NCBI GenBank assembly: GCA_035274225.1
Contig: DATEOK010000403.1
Span: 1 to 37,801 of the forward strand
DNA from: Dongia_A sp035274225
GTDB lineage: Bacteria; Pseudomonadota; Alphaproteobacteria; Dongiales; Dongiaceae
DNA length: 37,801 nt
Reading direction: 5' to 3'
The notes beneath the pieces were generated by a model. The model ran no database searches, was not told the origin of the DNA, and saw only the letters and a list, made by a program, of their open reading frames with translations. This document shows positions 7,926 to 17,193 of this stretch, in pieces (the first letter of the stretch is position 1; every line of letters begins with the position of its first letter). The translations under genes and the position numbers were made by a program.

Positions 7926-9275
7926 ATGACGGACGAGCGCAATTCCCTCGGCGGGCGCGTCATGCGTTATGCCCGCGTCGGCCGCGCGGTCGGCGGGCTG
8001 GCGGCGCGCGTGGCGGGCCAGCGCTATCTCGGGCTCAAGATCGACCGCGCCGAGCATGCGGCTGAATTGACGGCAGCCCTTGGCGGACTGAAGGGACCGC
8101 TGATGAAGGTGGCCCAGATCATGGCCACCATCCCGGACGCCTTGCCCAAGGAATATGTGCAGCAACTCCAGCAGCTGCAGGCCAATGCGCCGGCGATGGG
8201 CTGGCCGTTCGTCAAGCGCCGGATGGCGGCGGAGCTCGGCAGCGGCTGGCAGGGCAAGTTCAAGAGCTTCGAGCACGAAGCAGCCGCCGCGGCATCACTC
8301 GGGCAGGTGCACCGCGCGACCTCGCACGACGGCGTGACGCTGGCCTGCAAGCTGCAATATCCCGACATGGCCTCCGCGGTCGAAGCCGACCTTGCGCAGC
8401 TGCGCATCATCTTCTCGATCTACGAGCGCTACGATCGCGCGATCCACACCAAGGAGATCCATGGCGAGATCGCGGACCGCTTGCGCGAAGAATTGGACTA
8501 CGAGCTGGAAGCGCGCCACATGGGGCTCTATCGCCGCATGCTGGCGAAGGAAAAGCACGTGCACTTGCCGGAGCCGGTGGCCGAGCTATCGACGAGGCGC
8601 TTGCTGACCATGAGCTGGGTCGAAGGCAAGCCGATGATGCAGGTGCTGGCCGGCAAGCCTTCGCTCGAGCTGCGCAACCGCATCGCCTACAACATGTTCC
8701 GCGCCTGGTACGTGCCGTTCTACGAATACGGCGTGATCCACGGCGACCCGCATCTCGGCAACTACACCATGCGGCCGAACGGCGATGTGAACCTGCTGGA
8801 TTTCGGCTGCATCCGCATCTTCGAGCCCAAGTTCGTCAAGGGCGTCATCGACCTCTACTACGCGCTGCTCAACGACGACCGCGACCTCGCGGTGTCGGCC
8901 TACGAGAGCTGGGGCTTCAAGGGCCTGTCGCGCGAAGTGATCGACGTGCTCAACCGCTGGGCCCATTTCGTCTACGGCCCGTTGCTGGAGGATAAGGAGC
9001 GCAAGATCCAGGACGCCGAGACCGGCATCTACGGCCGCGAGGTGGCGGAGGGCGTGCATGCCGAATTGCGCCGGCTCGGCCCGGTGACGCCGCCCAAGGA
9101 ATTCGTCTTCATGGACCGGGCCGCCATCGGCCTCGGATCGGTCTTCATGCACTTGAAGGCTGAGATCAACTGGTACCGCCTGTTCCACGAGCTCATCACC
9201 GGCTTCGACGTGAAGGCTCTCGACAAGCGCCAGAAGGCCGCGCTCAAGGATTCCGGGCTCAAGAAACAACGCTAG
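7926..9275 (+). CDS. AarF/UbiB (ABC1) family atypical kinase
   Basis: A 449-residue ABC1-type kinase-like protein. It has the alanine-rich nucleotide loop of this family (AAAAASLGQVHRA), the catalytic HGDPHLGNY, and the metal-binding LLDFGCIR. The family's KxGQ motif is KVAQ here (in GPLMKVAQ, near residue 60); as I recall, this variant also occurs in alphaproteobacterial homologues. Family members (UbiB, Coq8, ADCK) support ubiquinone synthesis or lipid homeostasis through ATPase activity rather than protein phosphorylation. No transmembrane segment is evident at the C-terminus, unlike E. coli UbiB, so it may be a paralogue. It sits between pepF and a GST gene, 16 and 15 bp away. Confidence 0.88.
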   Translation: MTDERNSLGGRVMRYARVGRAVGGLAARVAGQRYLGLKIDRAEHAAELTAALGGLKGPLMKVAQIMATIPDALPKEYVQQLQQLQANAPAMGWPFVKRRMAAELGSGWQGKFKSFEHEAAAAASLGQVHRATSHDGVTLACKLQYPDMASAVEADLAQLRIIFSIYERYDRAIHTKEIHGEIADRLREELDYELEARHMGLYRRMLAKEKHVHLPEPVAELSTRRLLTMSWVEGKPMMQVLAGKPSLELRNRIAYNMFRAWYVPFYEYGVIHGDPHLGNYTMRPNGDVNLLDFGCIRIFEPKFVKGVIDLYYALLNDDRDLAVSAYESWGFKGLSREVIDVLNRWAHFVYGPLLEDKERKIQDAETGIYGREVAEGVHAELRRLGPVTPPKEFVFMDRAAIGLGSVFMHLKAEINWYRLFHELITGFDVKALDKRQKAALKDSGLKKQR

Positions 9276-9290
9276 ATCGGGGAGATCATC

Positions 9291-9935
9291 ATGGCACTGA
9301 CGTTCTATTTCGGCTCCGGCTCGCCCTTTGCGTGGAAGGTATGGCTGACGCTGGAGCACAAAGGCATCACCTACACCGCGAAGCGCCTGTCGTTCGACAA
9401 CGACGAGACCAAGACCCCGGACTTCCTGGCGATCAACCCGCGCGGGCGAGTGCCGGCGATCGTCGATGACGGCTTCGCGCTCTATGAATCGAACGCGATT
9501 TGCGAATACCTGGAGGAGAAGTATCCCCAGAATCCGCTGCTGCCGAAGGATGCCAAGGGCCGCGCGCTGGTGCGCCGGCTGATCGGCGAATGCGAGGACG
9601 GTCTCTACAAGCCAGGCAGCGACTTGATGTCGGCCGTGCTCTATGTCTCGCCGGCGGAACGCGACCCGAAGCAGATCGAGGAGGTGAAATCGAAGCTGCG
9701 CGAGGAATTGGGCTACTGGCAGGGCTACCTGAAGGGCGATTTCTTCGCAGGTTCGCTCAGCCTCGCCGACTTCTCGGTCTATCCCTACCTGCGCATGCCG
9801 ATCCGGGTGGAGGAGCGTGCGCCTGGCCTGGGTCTCAAGCGCGAGGATCTGCCGGCGAACCTGGCCTCCTGGATGAAGCGGATCGAGGCGCTGCCTTACT
9901 TCGAGCGCACGATCCCGCCGCATTGGAAGGGCTGA
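9291..9935 (+). CDS. glutathione S-transferase family protein
   Basis: A 214-residue GST. The N-terminal thioredoxin-like domain starts LTFYFGSGSPFAWKVWL; the catalytic residue is probably a serine of the GSGSPF turn. The cis-proline is in GRVPAI and the glutathione-contacting pair in YESNAICEYL. An all-helical C-terminal domain follows, with the SLADFSVYPYL capping motif. It conjugates or reduces electrophiles with glutathione in the cytoplasm; the substrate is unknown. A GGGGAG ribosome site lies about eight bases before the ATG. It ends 227 bp before pntAA. Confidence 0.92.
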   Translation: MALTFYFGSGSPFAWKVWLTLEHKGITYTAKRLSFDNDETKTPDFLAINPRGRVPAIVDDGFALYESNAICEYLEEKYPQNPLLPKDAKGRALVRRLIGECEDGLYKPGSDLMSAVLYVSPAERDPKQIEEVKSKLREELGYWQGYLKGDFFAGSLSLADFSVYPYLRMPIRVEERAPGLGLKREDLPANLASWMKRIEALPYFERTIPPHWKG

Positions 9936-10047
9936 CACGCGGGCCAGGTTTCACACCAAAGGCCAGCCAGGGCCGCCTTGTTCCGTCCATTGAAACTGTG
10001 CAATATGCGCCGCCTAATGCAAAGGTGAGCGGATTCGACGCAGCCGG

Positions 10048-10064
10048 TGGTCGAAAATCGACCA
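10048..10064. promoter_or_regulatory. 17-bp palindrome upstream of pntAA
   Basis: TGGTCGA and TCGACCA are perfect 7-bp inverted arms around a 3-bp AAA centre, 98 bp before the pntAA start and beyond the GST stop. The size and symmetry fit a dimeric-regulator operator. No T-run follows, so it is not an intrinsic terminator. Confidence 0.35.
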
Positions 10065-10162
10065 ATCGCAGGGGAGAATCGCAAAATTGGGCGGGATGGC
10101 GACGGTAGCCTGGAGGTCTGCCTTCAGGGGAAACACCGGATGCTTGAACCGGGGGAGAGAGC

Positions 10163-11311
10163 ATGAAGATCGGCGTGGCGAAGGAGCGGCGGCCTAACGA
10201 GAAGCGCTGCGCGGTTTCTCCCGATACCATCAAGAAATATGTCGGCCTCGGCGCCGAGGTGCTGGTCGAAGCCGGCGCCGGCGAAGGGTCCTCGACCCCC
10301 GACAGCGCCTACCAGGCGGCGGGCGCCAAGGTCGTGCCGGACGCGCGCGCGGCGATCGGCGATGCCGACGTGGTGCTGAAAGTCCAGCGGCCATTGACCG
10401 CCGCCGAAGGCGGACCGGACGAGCTGTCGCTGATGAAGCGCGGCGCCATGCTGGTGGCCAGCCTCAACCCTTACGGCGCCAAGGACCAGATCGGCGGCTA
10501 CGCCCAGGCCGGCGTGATCGCCTGCGCCATGGAACTGATGCCGCGCATCAGCCGCGCCCAGAACATGGACGTGCTCAGCTCGCAATCGAACCTCGCCGGC
10601 TACAAGGCGGTGGTCGACGCGGCGGCCGAGTTCGGCCGCGCCTTCCCGATGATGATGACGGCGGCCGGTACGGTTGCGCCGGCGCGCGTGTTCATCATGG
10701 GCGTCGGCGTCGCGGGCCTGCAGGCGATCGCCACCGCGCGACGGTTGGGCGCCATCGTGTCGGCGACCGACGTCCGCCCGGCGACCAAAGAGCAGGTGGA
10801 AAGCCTCGGCGCCAGCTTCATCGCGGTCGAGGACGAGGAATTCAAGCAGGCCGAGACGGCAGGCGGCTACGCCAAGGAGATGAGCGACGCCTACAAGGCG
10901 AAGCAGGCGGCGCTGGTGGCGGAGCATATCAAGAAGCAGGACATCATCATCACCACCGCGCTGATCCCGGGCCGCAAGGCGCCGGTGCTGGTCAGCGAGG
11001 ACATGGTGAAGAGCATGAAGCCTGGCTCGGTCATCGTCGACCTAGCGGTGGAGCAGGGCGGCAACTGTCCGCTCTCGGAAGTCGGCAAGGTGGTGGAGAA
11101 GCACGGCGTGAAGCTGGTCGGCCATGCCAACGTGCCGAGCCGCCTCGCCGCCGACGCGACCTCGCTCTATGCCCGCAACCTGCTCAATTTCCTGACGCTC
11201 CTGATCGACAAGGAGACCAAGGGACTGAAAGTCAACTGGGAGGATGAGATCGTGAAAGGCGTGGCGCTGACCCGCGACGGCCAGATCATCCATCCGAACT
11301 TCAAGGCGTAA
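10163..11311 (+). CDS. pntAA: NAD(P) transhydrogenase subunit alpha part 1
   Basis: A 382-residue dI (NAD(H)-binding) component of the proton-translocating transhydrogenase. It begins MKIGVAKERRPNEKRCAV, as in alanine dehydrogenase and PntA families, and carries the nucleotide-binding VFIMGVGVAGLQAIATARRLGA fold and the mobile-loop region. It stops before the membrane part, which is a separate gene here, the split form known from Rhodospirillum rubrum and other alphaproteobacteria. The complex uses the proton gradient to drive NADPH formation from NADH. A GGGGGAGAGAG ribosome site precedes the ATG. It is the first of three same-strand genes with 15- and 22-bp gaps. Confidence 0.95.
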   Translation: MKIGVAKERRPNEKRCAVSPDTIKKYVGLGAEVLVEAGAGEGSSTPDSAYQAAGAKVVPDARAAIGDADVVLKVQRPLTAAEGGPDELSLMKRGAMLVASLNPYGAKDQIGGYAQAGVIACAMELMPRISRAQNMDVLSSQSNLAGYKAVVDAAAEFGRAFPMMMTAAGTVAPARVFIMGVGVAGLQAIATARRLGAIVSATDVRPATKEQVESLGASFIAVEDEEFKQAETAGGYAKEMSDAYKAKQAALVAEHIKKQDIIITTALIPGRKAPVLVSEDMVKSMKPGSVIVDLAVEQGGNCPLSEVGKVVEKHGVKLVGHANVPSRLAADATSLYARNLLNFLTLLIDKETKGLKVNWEDEIVKGVALTRDGQIIHPNFKA

Positions 11312-11326
11312 GGGAGAGCGCTGCCC

Positions 11327-11662
11327 ATGGAAACCACCGTCGCGGAAACTGCTGGCCAGATGGCCGAAGGTATCGCCCACGCGCCCTTCGTGTTCCTATT
11401 CACCGTGTTCGTGCTGGCCTGCTTCATCGGTTACTACGTGGTCTGGCGGGTGACGCCGGCGCTGCACTCGCCGCTGATGGCGGTCACCAACGGCATCTCG
11501 TCGGTCATCATCGTCGGCGCGCTGATCGCCGCAGGCCCGGCCGATTTCAGCTTCAGCCAGATCATGGGCTTCGTCGGGGTGGCGCTGGCCTCGGTCAATA
11601 TCTTCGGCGGGTTCCTGGTGACCTACCGCATGCTCTCCATGTTCAAGAAGAAGGGCCGCTGA
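11327..11662 (+). CDS. pntAB: NAD(P) transhydrogenase subunit alpha part 2
   Basis: A 111-residue membrane protein that forms the first part of the transhydrogenase proton channel. Hydrophobic helices cover roughly residues 20-40, 55-75 and 80-100. The motif WRVTPALHSPLMAVTNGISS, where the first channel helices are connected, is diagnostic of PntA C-terminal and PntAB sequences. It works only together with PntAA and PntB. It lies between those genes with short gaps and its own GGGAG ribosome site. Confidence 0.95.
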   Translation: METTVAETAGQMAEGIAHAPFVFLFTVFVLACFIGYYVVWRVTPALHSPLMAVTNGISSVIIVGALIAAGPADFSFSQIMGFVGVALASVNIFGGFLVTYRMLSMFKKKGR

Positions 11663-11684
11663 GGCGGATCGGGGGAATAGAGAC

Positions 11685-13079
<1,395 letters not shown>

Positions 13080-13082
13080 TCG

Positions 13083-13544
13083 TCAGATCTGCGTGAGCGG
13101 CAACGCCGTCGTCTCCTTGATCTTCTCCATGACGAAGCTCGACGACACGTCGCTGAGCGAGATGCGCGCGATCAGCCGCTTGTAGAGCGCATCGTAGCCG
13201 GCGACGTCCGGCACCACCGCCTGCAGCAGGTAGTCGATATCGCCTGTGGTGCGGTAGACCCCGATGATCTCCGGGATGTCGCGCACCGCAGTGGAGAATT
13301 TCTCCAGCCAGTTCGCCTCGTGCTGCGCCGTACGTACCGCGATGAAGGCGGTGAGGCGGAGGTTGAGCTTGGCCGGGTCCAGGAGTGCGACCCGCGCCCG
13401 GATGACGCCGTCCTCTTCCAGCTTCTTGATCCGGCGCCAGCAGGCGTTGCGCGACAGGTGCACCCGCTCCGACAGCTCGTCGACCGACAGGCTGGCATCC
13501 TTCTGGAGTGCGCCCAGCAGGGCGCGGTCGATGTCATCTATCAC
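13083..13544 (-). CDS. Lrp/AsnC family transcriptional regulator
   Basis: A 153-residue regulator with an N-terminal winged helix-turn-helix (DRALLGALQKDASLSV, then SELVH-type recognition helix LSRNACWRRIKKLEEDG) and a C-terminal RAM ligand-sensing domain (VYRTTGDIDYLLQAVVPDVAGYDAL). The start is GTG, with GAGG nine bases upstream. Proteins of this type form octamers and respond to amino acids. It is convergent with pntB, so pnt is not an obvious target. The palindrome at 13562-13576, in its own promoter region, suggests autoregulation and perhaps control of the divergent DUF6356 gene. Confidence 0.92.
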   Translation of the reverse strand: MIDDIDRALLGALQKDASLSVDELSERVHLSRNACWRRIKKLEEDGVIRARVALLDPAKLNLRLTAFIAVRTAQHEANWLEKFSTAVRDIPEIIGVYRTTGDIDYLLQAVVPDVAGYDALYKRLIARISLSDVSSSFVMEKIKETTALPLTQI

Positions 13545-13561
13545 AGGGTTTGCCTCAAGAG

Positions 13562-13576
13562 TGGGATATTATCCCA
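13562..13576. promoter_or_regulatory. Lrp-type operator candidate between the Lrp and DUF6356 genes
   Basis: TGGGATATTATCCCA is a 15-bp inverted repeat (arms TGGGAT/ATCCCA, centre ATT). Its length, AT core and symmetry fit the published E. coli Lrp consensus, which is also 15 bp with an ATT centre. Further GGGAT and ATCCC half-sites follow near 13603 and 13632. It is 18 bp upstream of the Lrp-family GTG start. Confidence 0.5.
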
Positions 13577-13661
13577 TATCTATAGCACGAATGTGGGTAC
13601 TTTGGGATGTATTTTCGCGCCACTTAGGGCATCATCCCGCTCCTCTGGTGGGAGACAAGTT

Positions 13662-13931
13662 ATGCAGCAGATCCTGGATCGCCTTTTCCTCGCGCACCCG
13701 CGCACCGTGGGCGAAAGCTACCTCGAGCATTGTGCCTTCGCGTTCCGGATCGGCTCTCGGCTGTTGCTGGCGGGATCGGCCGCGCTGGTCCATTCGGTCA
13801 TCCCCTGCCTGTGCGAGACCACCGCGTCGCGCATCATCCTCGCTTTGAATGCCGGCATCGTTGCACGCCGGGCCAAGGCCAATCCGGCGCAGGCCCAAGA
13901 GCCGCTGTTCGGCTTCGCCGAATACATCTGA
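13662..13931 (+). CDS. DUF6356 family small membrane protein
   Basis: An 89-residue protein of the DUF6356 type. It has the family opening LFLAHPRTVGESYLEH, then an amphipathic or hydrophobic segment (FAFRIGSRLLLAGSAALVHSVIPCLC) that includes a predicted membrane stretch near residues 30-50, and a cationic tail. Function is unknown. I chose ATG 13662 because GGGAG lies seven bases before it and the family signature begins at once; the frame is open much further upstream but that part is antisense to the Lrp gene. It is divergent from that regulator. Confidence 0.75.
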   Translation: MQQILDRLFLAHPRTVGESYLEHCAFAFRIGSRLLLAGSAALVHSVIPCLCETTASRIILALNAGIVARRAKANPAQAQEPLFGFAEYI

Positions 13932-14137
13932 CCATCGCCCGTCTGAGGACGATGACGGCGGCAAGTCTCCACTTGCCGGCACGCTGGCAATAATTCGTAA
14001 ACCATATCCTCCGTAGATTGCGTCCGCGCGGTTGCTCGACTTGCGCTACTATGTGTGAGGTTCGGTCGAGTCTTGGAATGGAAAGTCTCGGTGTCGCCGT
14101 GTTAGATGCCTTTTCCTACGGGGGCCAAGTTCAACCA

Positions 14138-15049
14138 ATGAATATGCCGATGCCAGATAAGCTTTTGCTCATAAACGCCACGATCGCGAATCGGGCGGTT
14201 TTCAAGATCACCTTCAAAGGCCGGCGCGACATCCAGGCTGCGAGCGACGCGGGCGAGGCCATGCGCTTTGCCGACCGCACCCCGCCCGACTTGATCGCAC
14301 TCGACATCGGCGACGACCAGGACGCCGGCATCGTCCATGGCATGATCAAGCATTTCCGCAACGCGCCGACCACGCGCAACACGCCGATCGTGCTGCTGGC
14401 CGGCTCGGCACAGGAGCCGGTGGCGATTCGCGGCCTTGCGCTCGGCGCGGTCGATTTCATCTCGAAGCCGCTGAGCCCGCTGGTGCTGGCCGCCCGCGTG
14501 CAGCGCCACCTCGACCTCAAGCACGAGCGCGACGACCTGGCGCACCATTCCGGCATCGACCAAGTGAGCGGCGTCGCCAGCCTATCGCATTTCGACGCCC
14601 ATGCCGACCGCGAATGGCGGCGCGCGCTGCGCCATCATACCAAGGTCTCGGTCGCGGTGATCGATGTCGACCATTTCCGCGCCTACAACGATCAGCACGG
14701 CTATGTTGCGGGTGACGAGGTGCTGCGGCAGCTGGCCGGCGCCCTGGCGGACGAGATCCGCCGCCCGTCCGACCTGCTGGCGCGCTATCACGGCGATCAG
14801 TTCGTCGCGCTGCTGCCGGACACCGACGGCACCGGCGCGGGCCACGTCGCCGACCGCCTGCTCGGCCGGGTGCGCGACCTGCGCCTGCCTTACGCCGACA
14901 ACGAGGGCGGACAGGTCTCGGTCTCGATCGGGCTTGCAACGCTGGAGCCGACGTCGCGCGACGGGCTGCCGGAGTTCCTCAGCCTCGCCGCCGATGCGCT
15001 CGGCACCGCCAAGCAGAATGGCCGCAACCAGCTGAAAACGCTGCCCTAG
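14138..15049 (+). CDS. REC-GGDEF domain protein with degenerate active sites
   Basis: A PleD-like arrangement of an N-terminal receiver-like domain and a C-terminal GGDEF domain. The receiver keeps a possible phospho-acceptor (LIALDIGDD) and the lysine of FISKP. It lacks the N-terminal acidic pair (KLLLINATIAN) and the threonine position reads A (VLLAG). The GGDEF signature is HGDQF (codons 14789-14803), with the first G replaced by H and the fourth residue by Q. The metal aspartate (VIDVDHF) and guanine-binding N and D (YNDQHGYVAGDE) remain. An I-site RPSD (RxxD) stands exactly five residues before the signature. It may be a c-di-GMP sensor rather than a cyclase. The start is uncertain: ATG 14138 is chosen because the receiver fold begins there; 14078 and 14018 are in-frame alternatives. 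Confidence 0.8.
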   Translation: MNMPMPDKLLLINATIANRAVFKITFKGRRDIQAASDAGEAMRFADRTPPDLIALDIGDDQDAGIVHGMIKHFRNAPTTRNTPIVLLAGSAQEPVAIRGLALGAVDFISKPLSPLVLAARVQRHLDLKHERDDLAHHSGIDQVSGVASLSHFDAHADREWRRALRHHTKVSVAVIDVDHFRAYNDQHGYVAGDEVLRQLAGALADEIRRPSDLLARYHGDQFVALLPDTDGTGAGHVADRLLGRVRDLRLPYADNEGGQVSVSIGLATLEPTSRDGLPEFLSLAADALGTAKQNGRNQLKTLP

Positions 15050-15133
15050 AAGTCACAGCATTTGTGGTCGCGAGGGGCGAGGGATTTGGCTAGGTTCCGC
15101 CGACCCCTCTCTGGCGACTCGGACTAATCCCAC

Positions 15134-15934
15134 ATGCTTGAACTCGGCCCGCTGCTCAAAGCCGCTATCCTCGGCATCGTCGAGGGCCTCACCGAATTCC
15201 TGCCGATCTCCAGCACCGGGCACTTGATCCTGGCGAGCGACCTGCTCGACTTCCAGGGCGAGAAGGAGAACGCGTTCCTCATCATGATCCAGACCGGCGC
15301 GATGATGGCCGTGATGTGGCAGTACCGGGTCAAGTTCACCGACCTCACCATCGGGCTGTTCACGCGGCGCGACGCGCAGATCTTCGTCGCCAAGCTGTTC
15401 GTGGCGTTCCTGCCGGCGGCGATCGTGGGGCTGCTGTTCGGCAGCATGATCAAGGCCAACCTGTTCGGATCGAAGCCCGTGGCCGTAGCGCTGATACTCG
15501 GCGCGTTCGTCATTCTCGCGGTCGAGCGTTTCTACAAGAAGGGACGCGTCGAGAGCGTCGATGACATGACCTTCCGCGATGCGCTGATGGTCGGCATCGC
15601 GCAATGCTTCTCGCTCATCCCCGGCGTGTCGCGCGCCGGCGCCACCATCATCGGCGGCATGCTGTGCGGCCTGTCGCGCAAGGCCGCGACCGAGTTCTCG
15701 TTCTTCCTGGCGGTGCCGACGCTGATCGCCGCCGGCGGCTACGACCTGCTGAAGCATCGCAGCGAGTTCTCCGTGGACGACATCGAGACCCTGGCGGTTG
15801 GGCTGATCGTGTCCTTCGTCGCGGCGCTGATCTGCATCCGCTGGCTGCTGCGCTACGTCGCCAGCCACACCTTCAACATCTTCGCCTGGTACCGCATCAT
15901 CCTCGGCGTGATCATCCTGATCGTGCTCTGGTAG
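15134..15934 (+). CDS. uppP: undecaprenyl-diphosphate phosphatase
   Basis: A 266-residue integral membrane phosphatase of the BacA/UppP family. Both signature regions are present: EGLTEFLPISSTGHL (residues 17-31) and PGVSRAGATI (near 162-171), which supply the catalytic glutamates, serine and arginine. About eight hydrophobic helices follow the usual order. The enzyme regenerates undecaprenyl phosphate, the carrier for peptidoglycan and other envelope polymers, and confers bacitracin resistance when overexpressed. Its stop lies seven bases from that of the convergent unknown gene. Confidence 0.96.
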   Translation: MLELGPLLKAAILGIVEGLTEFLPISSTGHLILASDLLDFQGEKENAFLIMIQTGAMMAVMWQYRVKFTDLTIGLFTRRDAQIFVAKLFVAFLPAAIVGLLFGSMIKANLFGSKPVAVALILGAFVILAVERFYKKGRVESVDDMTFRDALMVGIAQCFSLIPGVSRAGATIIGGMLCGLSRKAATEFSFFLAVPTLIAAGGYDLLKHRSEFSVDDIETLAVGLIVSFVAALICIRWLLRYVASHTFNIFAWYRIILGVIILIVLW

Positions 15935-15941
15935 CACCCAA

Positions 15942-16736
15942 CTAGGGGCAAGCGAGGAATGTTTCCTTCGTCATGCCGAACTTCACGCGCTCGTCGGCAA
16001 AGACCCGGAAGTACTGGCGCGCAAACTCTGTGAGCTCGACGCTTTGGCGTGGCACCCCTTCAAAGAAGCGGCTGAAGAACTGTTGTCCGGCTGAGGATGC
16101 CCCCGGCGAAAGCGCAGAGTAATAGGCGATGTAGACCATCAAGCCTATTTCTCTATCGGAGTATCGTGACTGTACGATCGTTGCAGTCGAGACGACTTCG
16201 CCAGTAAGGAACTCTATTCGATTTCGTGACGAGAAGCCTCGACTGGCTCGCGACTGTTCAATCAACTCTTCGATGACGTTCGGCCATCGTAACATTGGCC
16301 CAAGAGCAGACTTAAGTACCGTTACCTGAGAGGAATCGTCAGGCACGTCGCCGACGAGGACAAAAATGCCGTTCTCGCCGTGTTGTTCGTTGAATCGCCT
16401 GACGTCAGCGAACGTTTCGTAGACGCTGATTGAAGAATGAAACGGCGTGACAAGCCCGTCCGCTGCCATACGGCCAGATATCGCTTCGATTTCGCTCTTC
16501 AAGGCAGTTCTTTGCGCGGGAACCAGAACCACCAACTCGGGCGGCTCGGCGTACTTGAGGAGTTTTCCTCGGTGTAGTGTGGTCGTTGACGTATCTGGAA
16601 AGGCTGCGCTGACGAAGTCTTCGCGCGCCATAGAACAAACAGGGATATCCTCAGCCTGACTCTGGCGCATCGTTCCGAAGATTATTGGGCACATGCACAA
16701 CGGCGCCACGAATGCTATTAGCAGGCGCCGGACCAC
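15942..16736 (-). CDS. secreted or membrane-anchored protein of unknown function
   Basis: I do not recognise this protein. With a GTG start at 16736 it has a compact signal sequence (VRRLLIAFVAPLCMC, then a likely cleavage near SQAED) and about 240 residues of mixed alpha/beta character containing LLKYAEPPELVVLVPAQ, NGIFVLVGDVPD and a C-terminal MTKETFLACP. GTG 16736 has GGAG four bases upstream. GTG 16808 and ATG 16847 are longer in-frame alternatives, but the latter falls inside the rpsU terminator hairpin. The region is clearly lower in GC than its neighbours (roughly half G+C by eye), with codons such as ATA, AGT and CTA more frequent, a sign of horizontal acquisition between uppP and rpsU. 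Two cysteines near each end might pair. Confidence 0.65.
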   Translation of the reverse strand: MVRRLLIAFVAPLCMCPIIFGTMRQSQAEDIPVCSMAREDFVSAAFPDTSTTTLHRGKLLKYAEPPELVVLVPAQRTALKSEIEAISGRMAADGLVTPFHSSISVYETFADVRRFNEQHGENGIFVLVGDVPDDSSQVTVLKSALGPMLRWPNVIEELIEQSRASRGFSSRNRIEFLTGEVVSTATIVQSRYSDREIGLMVYIAYYSALSPGASSAGQQFFSRFFEGVPRQSVELTEFARQYFRVFADERVKFGMTKETFLACP

Positions 16737-16825
16737 GCGGCTCCGTGCTCGACGTCTTGGCTGGGTGAAACCGTGCGTCTTATGCACAGCCGTCTCTCCG
16801 TGCTTCACCAGTTGCCCTTGTGCCC

Positions 16826-16858
16826 AAAAACAAATCGGGGCCGGCAAGCCGACCCCGA
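16826..16858 (-). terminator. Rho-independent terminator of rpsU
   Basis: On the minus strand a hairpin of about 11 bp (stem TCGGGGTCGGC pairing with GCCGGCCCCGA, one G-T pair, short loop) occupies 16835-16858 and is followed directly by TTTGTTTTT. It begins 28 bases after the rpsU stop codon. This is the strongest intrinsic terminator in the window. Confidence 0.85.
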
Positions 16859-16885
16859 CGAATTCGCTTCAACCGGAGCGAAAGA

Positions 16886-17089
16886 CTAGTAGCCTTCGCG
16901 CTCCAGGCGCTTGCGCAGCAACTTCCGGTGACGCCGCACAGCTTCCGCCTTTTCACGCGCCTTGCGCTCCGAGGGCTTCTCGTAGTTCCGGCGCATCTTC
17001 ATTTCGCGGAAAATACCCTCGCGCTGCATCTTCTTCTTCAGCGCGCGCAGGGCCTGGTCGACATTGTTGTCACGGACGAGGACTTGCAC
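16886..17089 (-). CDS. rpsU: 30S ribosomal protein bS21
   Basis: A 67-residue bS21, starting VQVLVRDNNVDQALRALKKK and continuing with the basic RNA-binding tail (MKMRRNYEKPSERKAREKAEAV and an RRHRKLLRKRLEREGY end). It sits at the mRNA exit side of the 30S platform. The start codon is GTG, with AGGAG ten bases upstream on the minus strand. A longer open frame exists upstream but encodes no conserved sequence. It is monocistronic, with its own terminator and a hairpin in its leader, and is divergent from def. Confidence 0.95.
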   Translation of the reverse strand: MQVLVRDNNVDQALRALKKKMQREGIFREMKMRRNYEKPSERKAREKAEAVRRHRKLLRKRLEREGY

Positions 17090-17149
17090 GGTTGACTCAG
17101 CTCCTATCTCTGGCGTCGGCCGATCCATCCGCCGGCCGGGTTGAAACGC

Positions 17150-17180
17150 AAAAAAACATCGGGCGACCAAATGCCGCCCG
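17150..17180 (-). promoter_or_regulatory. terminator-like hairpin in the rpsU leader
   Basis: On the minus strand CGGGCG (17175-17180) can pair with CGCCCG (17160-17165) across a 9-base loop, and seven T residues follow after three bases (17150-17156). The element lies about 60 bases before the rpsU GTG and just after the predicted promoter. It could act as an attenuator or end a very short leader RNA. It may also be a stalled-structure regulatory site for bS21 autoregulation, but no experiment is cited for that. Confidence 0.45.
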
Positions 17181-17193
17181 TTGATTGGCGCGG

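Noticed and set aside
6026..7963. 645-codon minus-strand open frame opposite pepF
   Set aside because: It lacks any motif and covers the well-supported HExxH peptidase.
13320..13661. 5' extension of the DUF6356 frame
   Set aside because: It is antisense to the Lrp-type gene and has no conserved sequence; a ribosome site exists at the 13662 start.
16820..17095. plus-strand frame opposite rpsU
   Set aside because: It covers the bS21 gene and its terminator and has no recognisable product.
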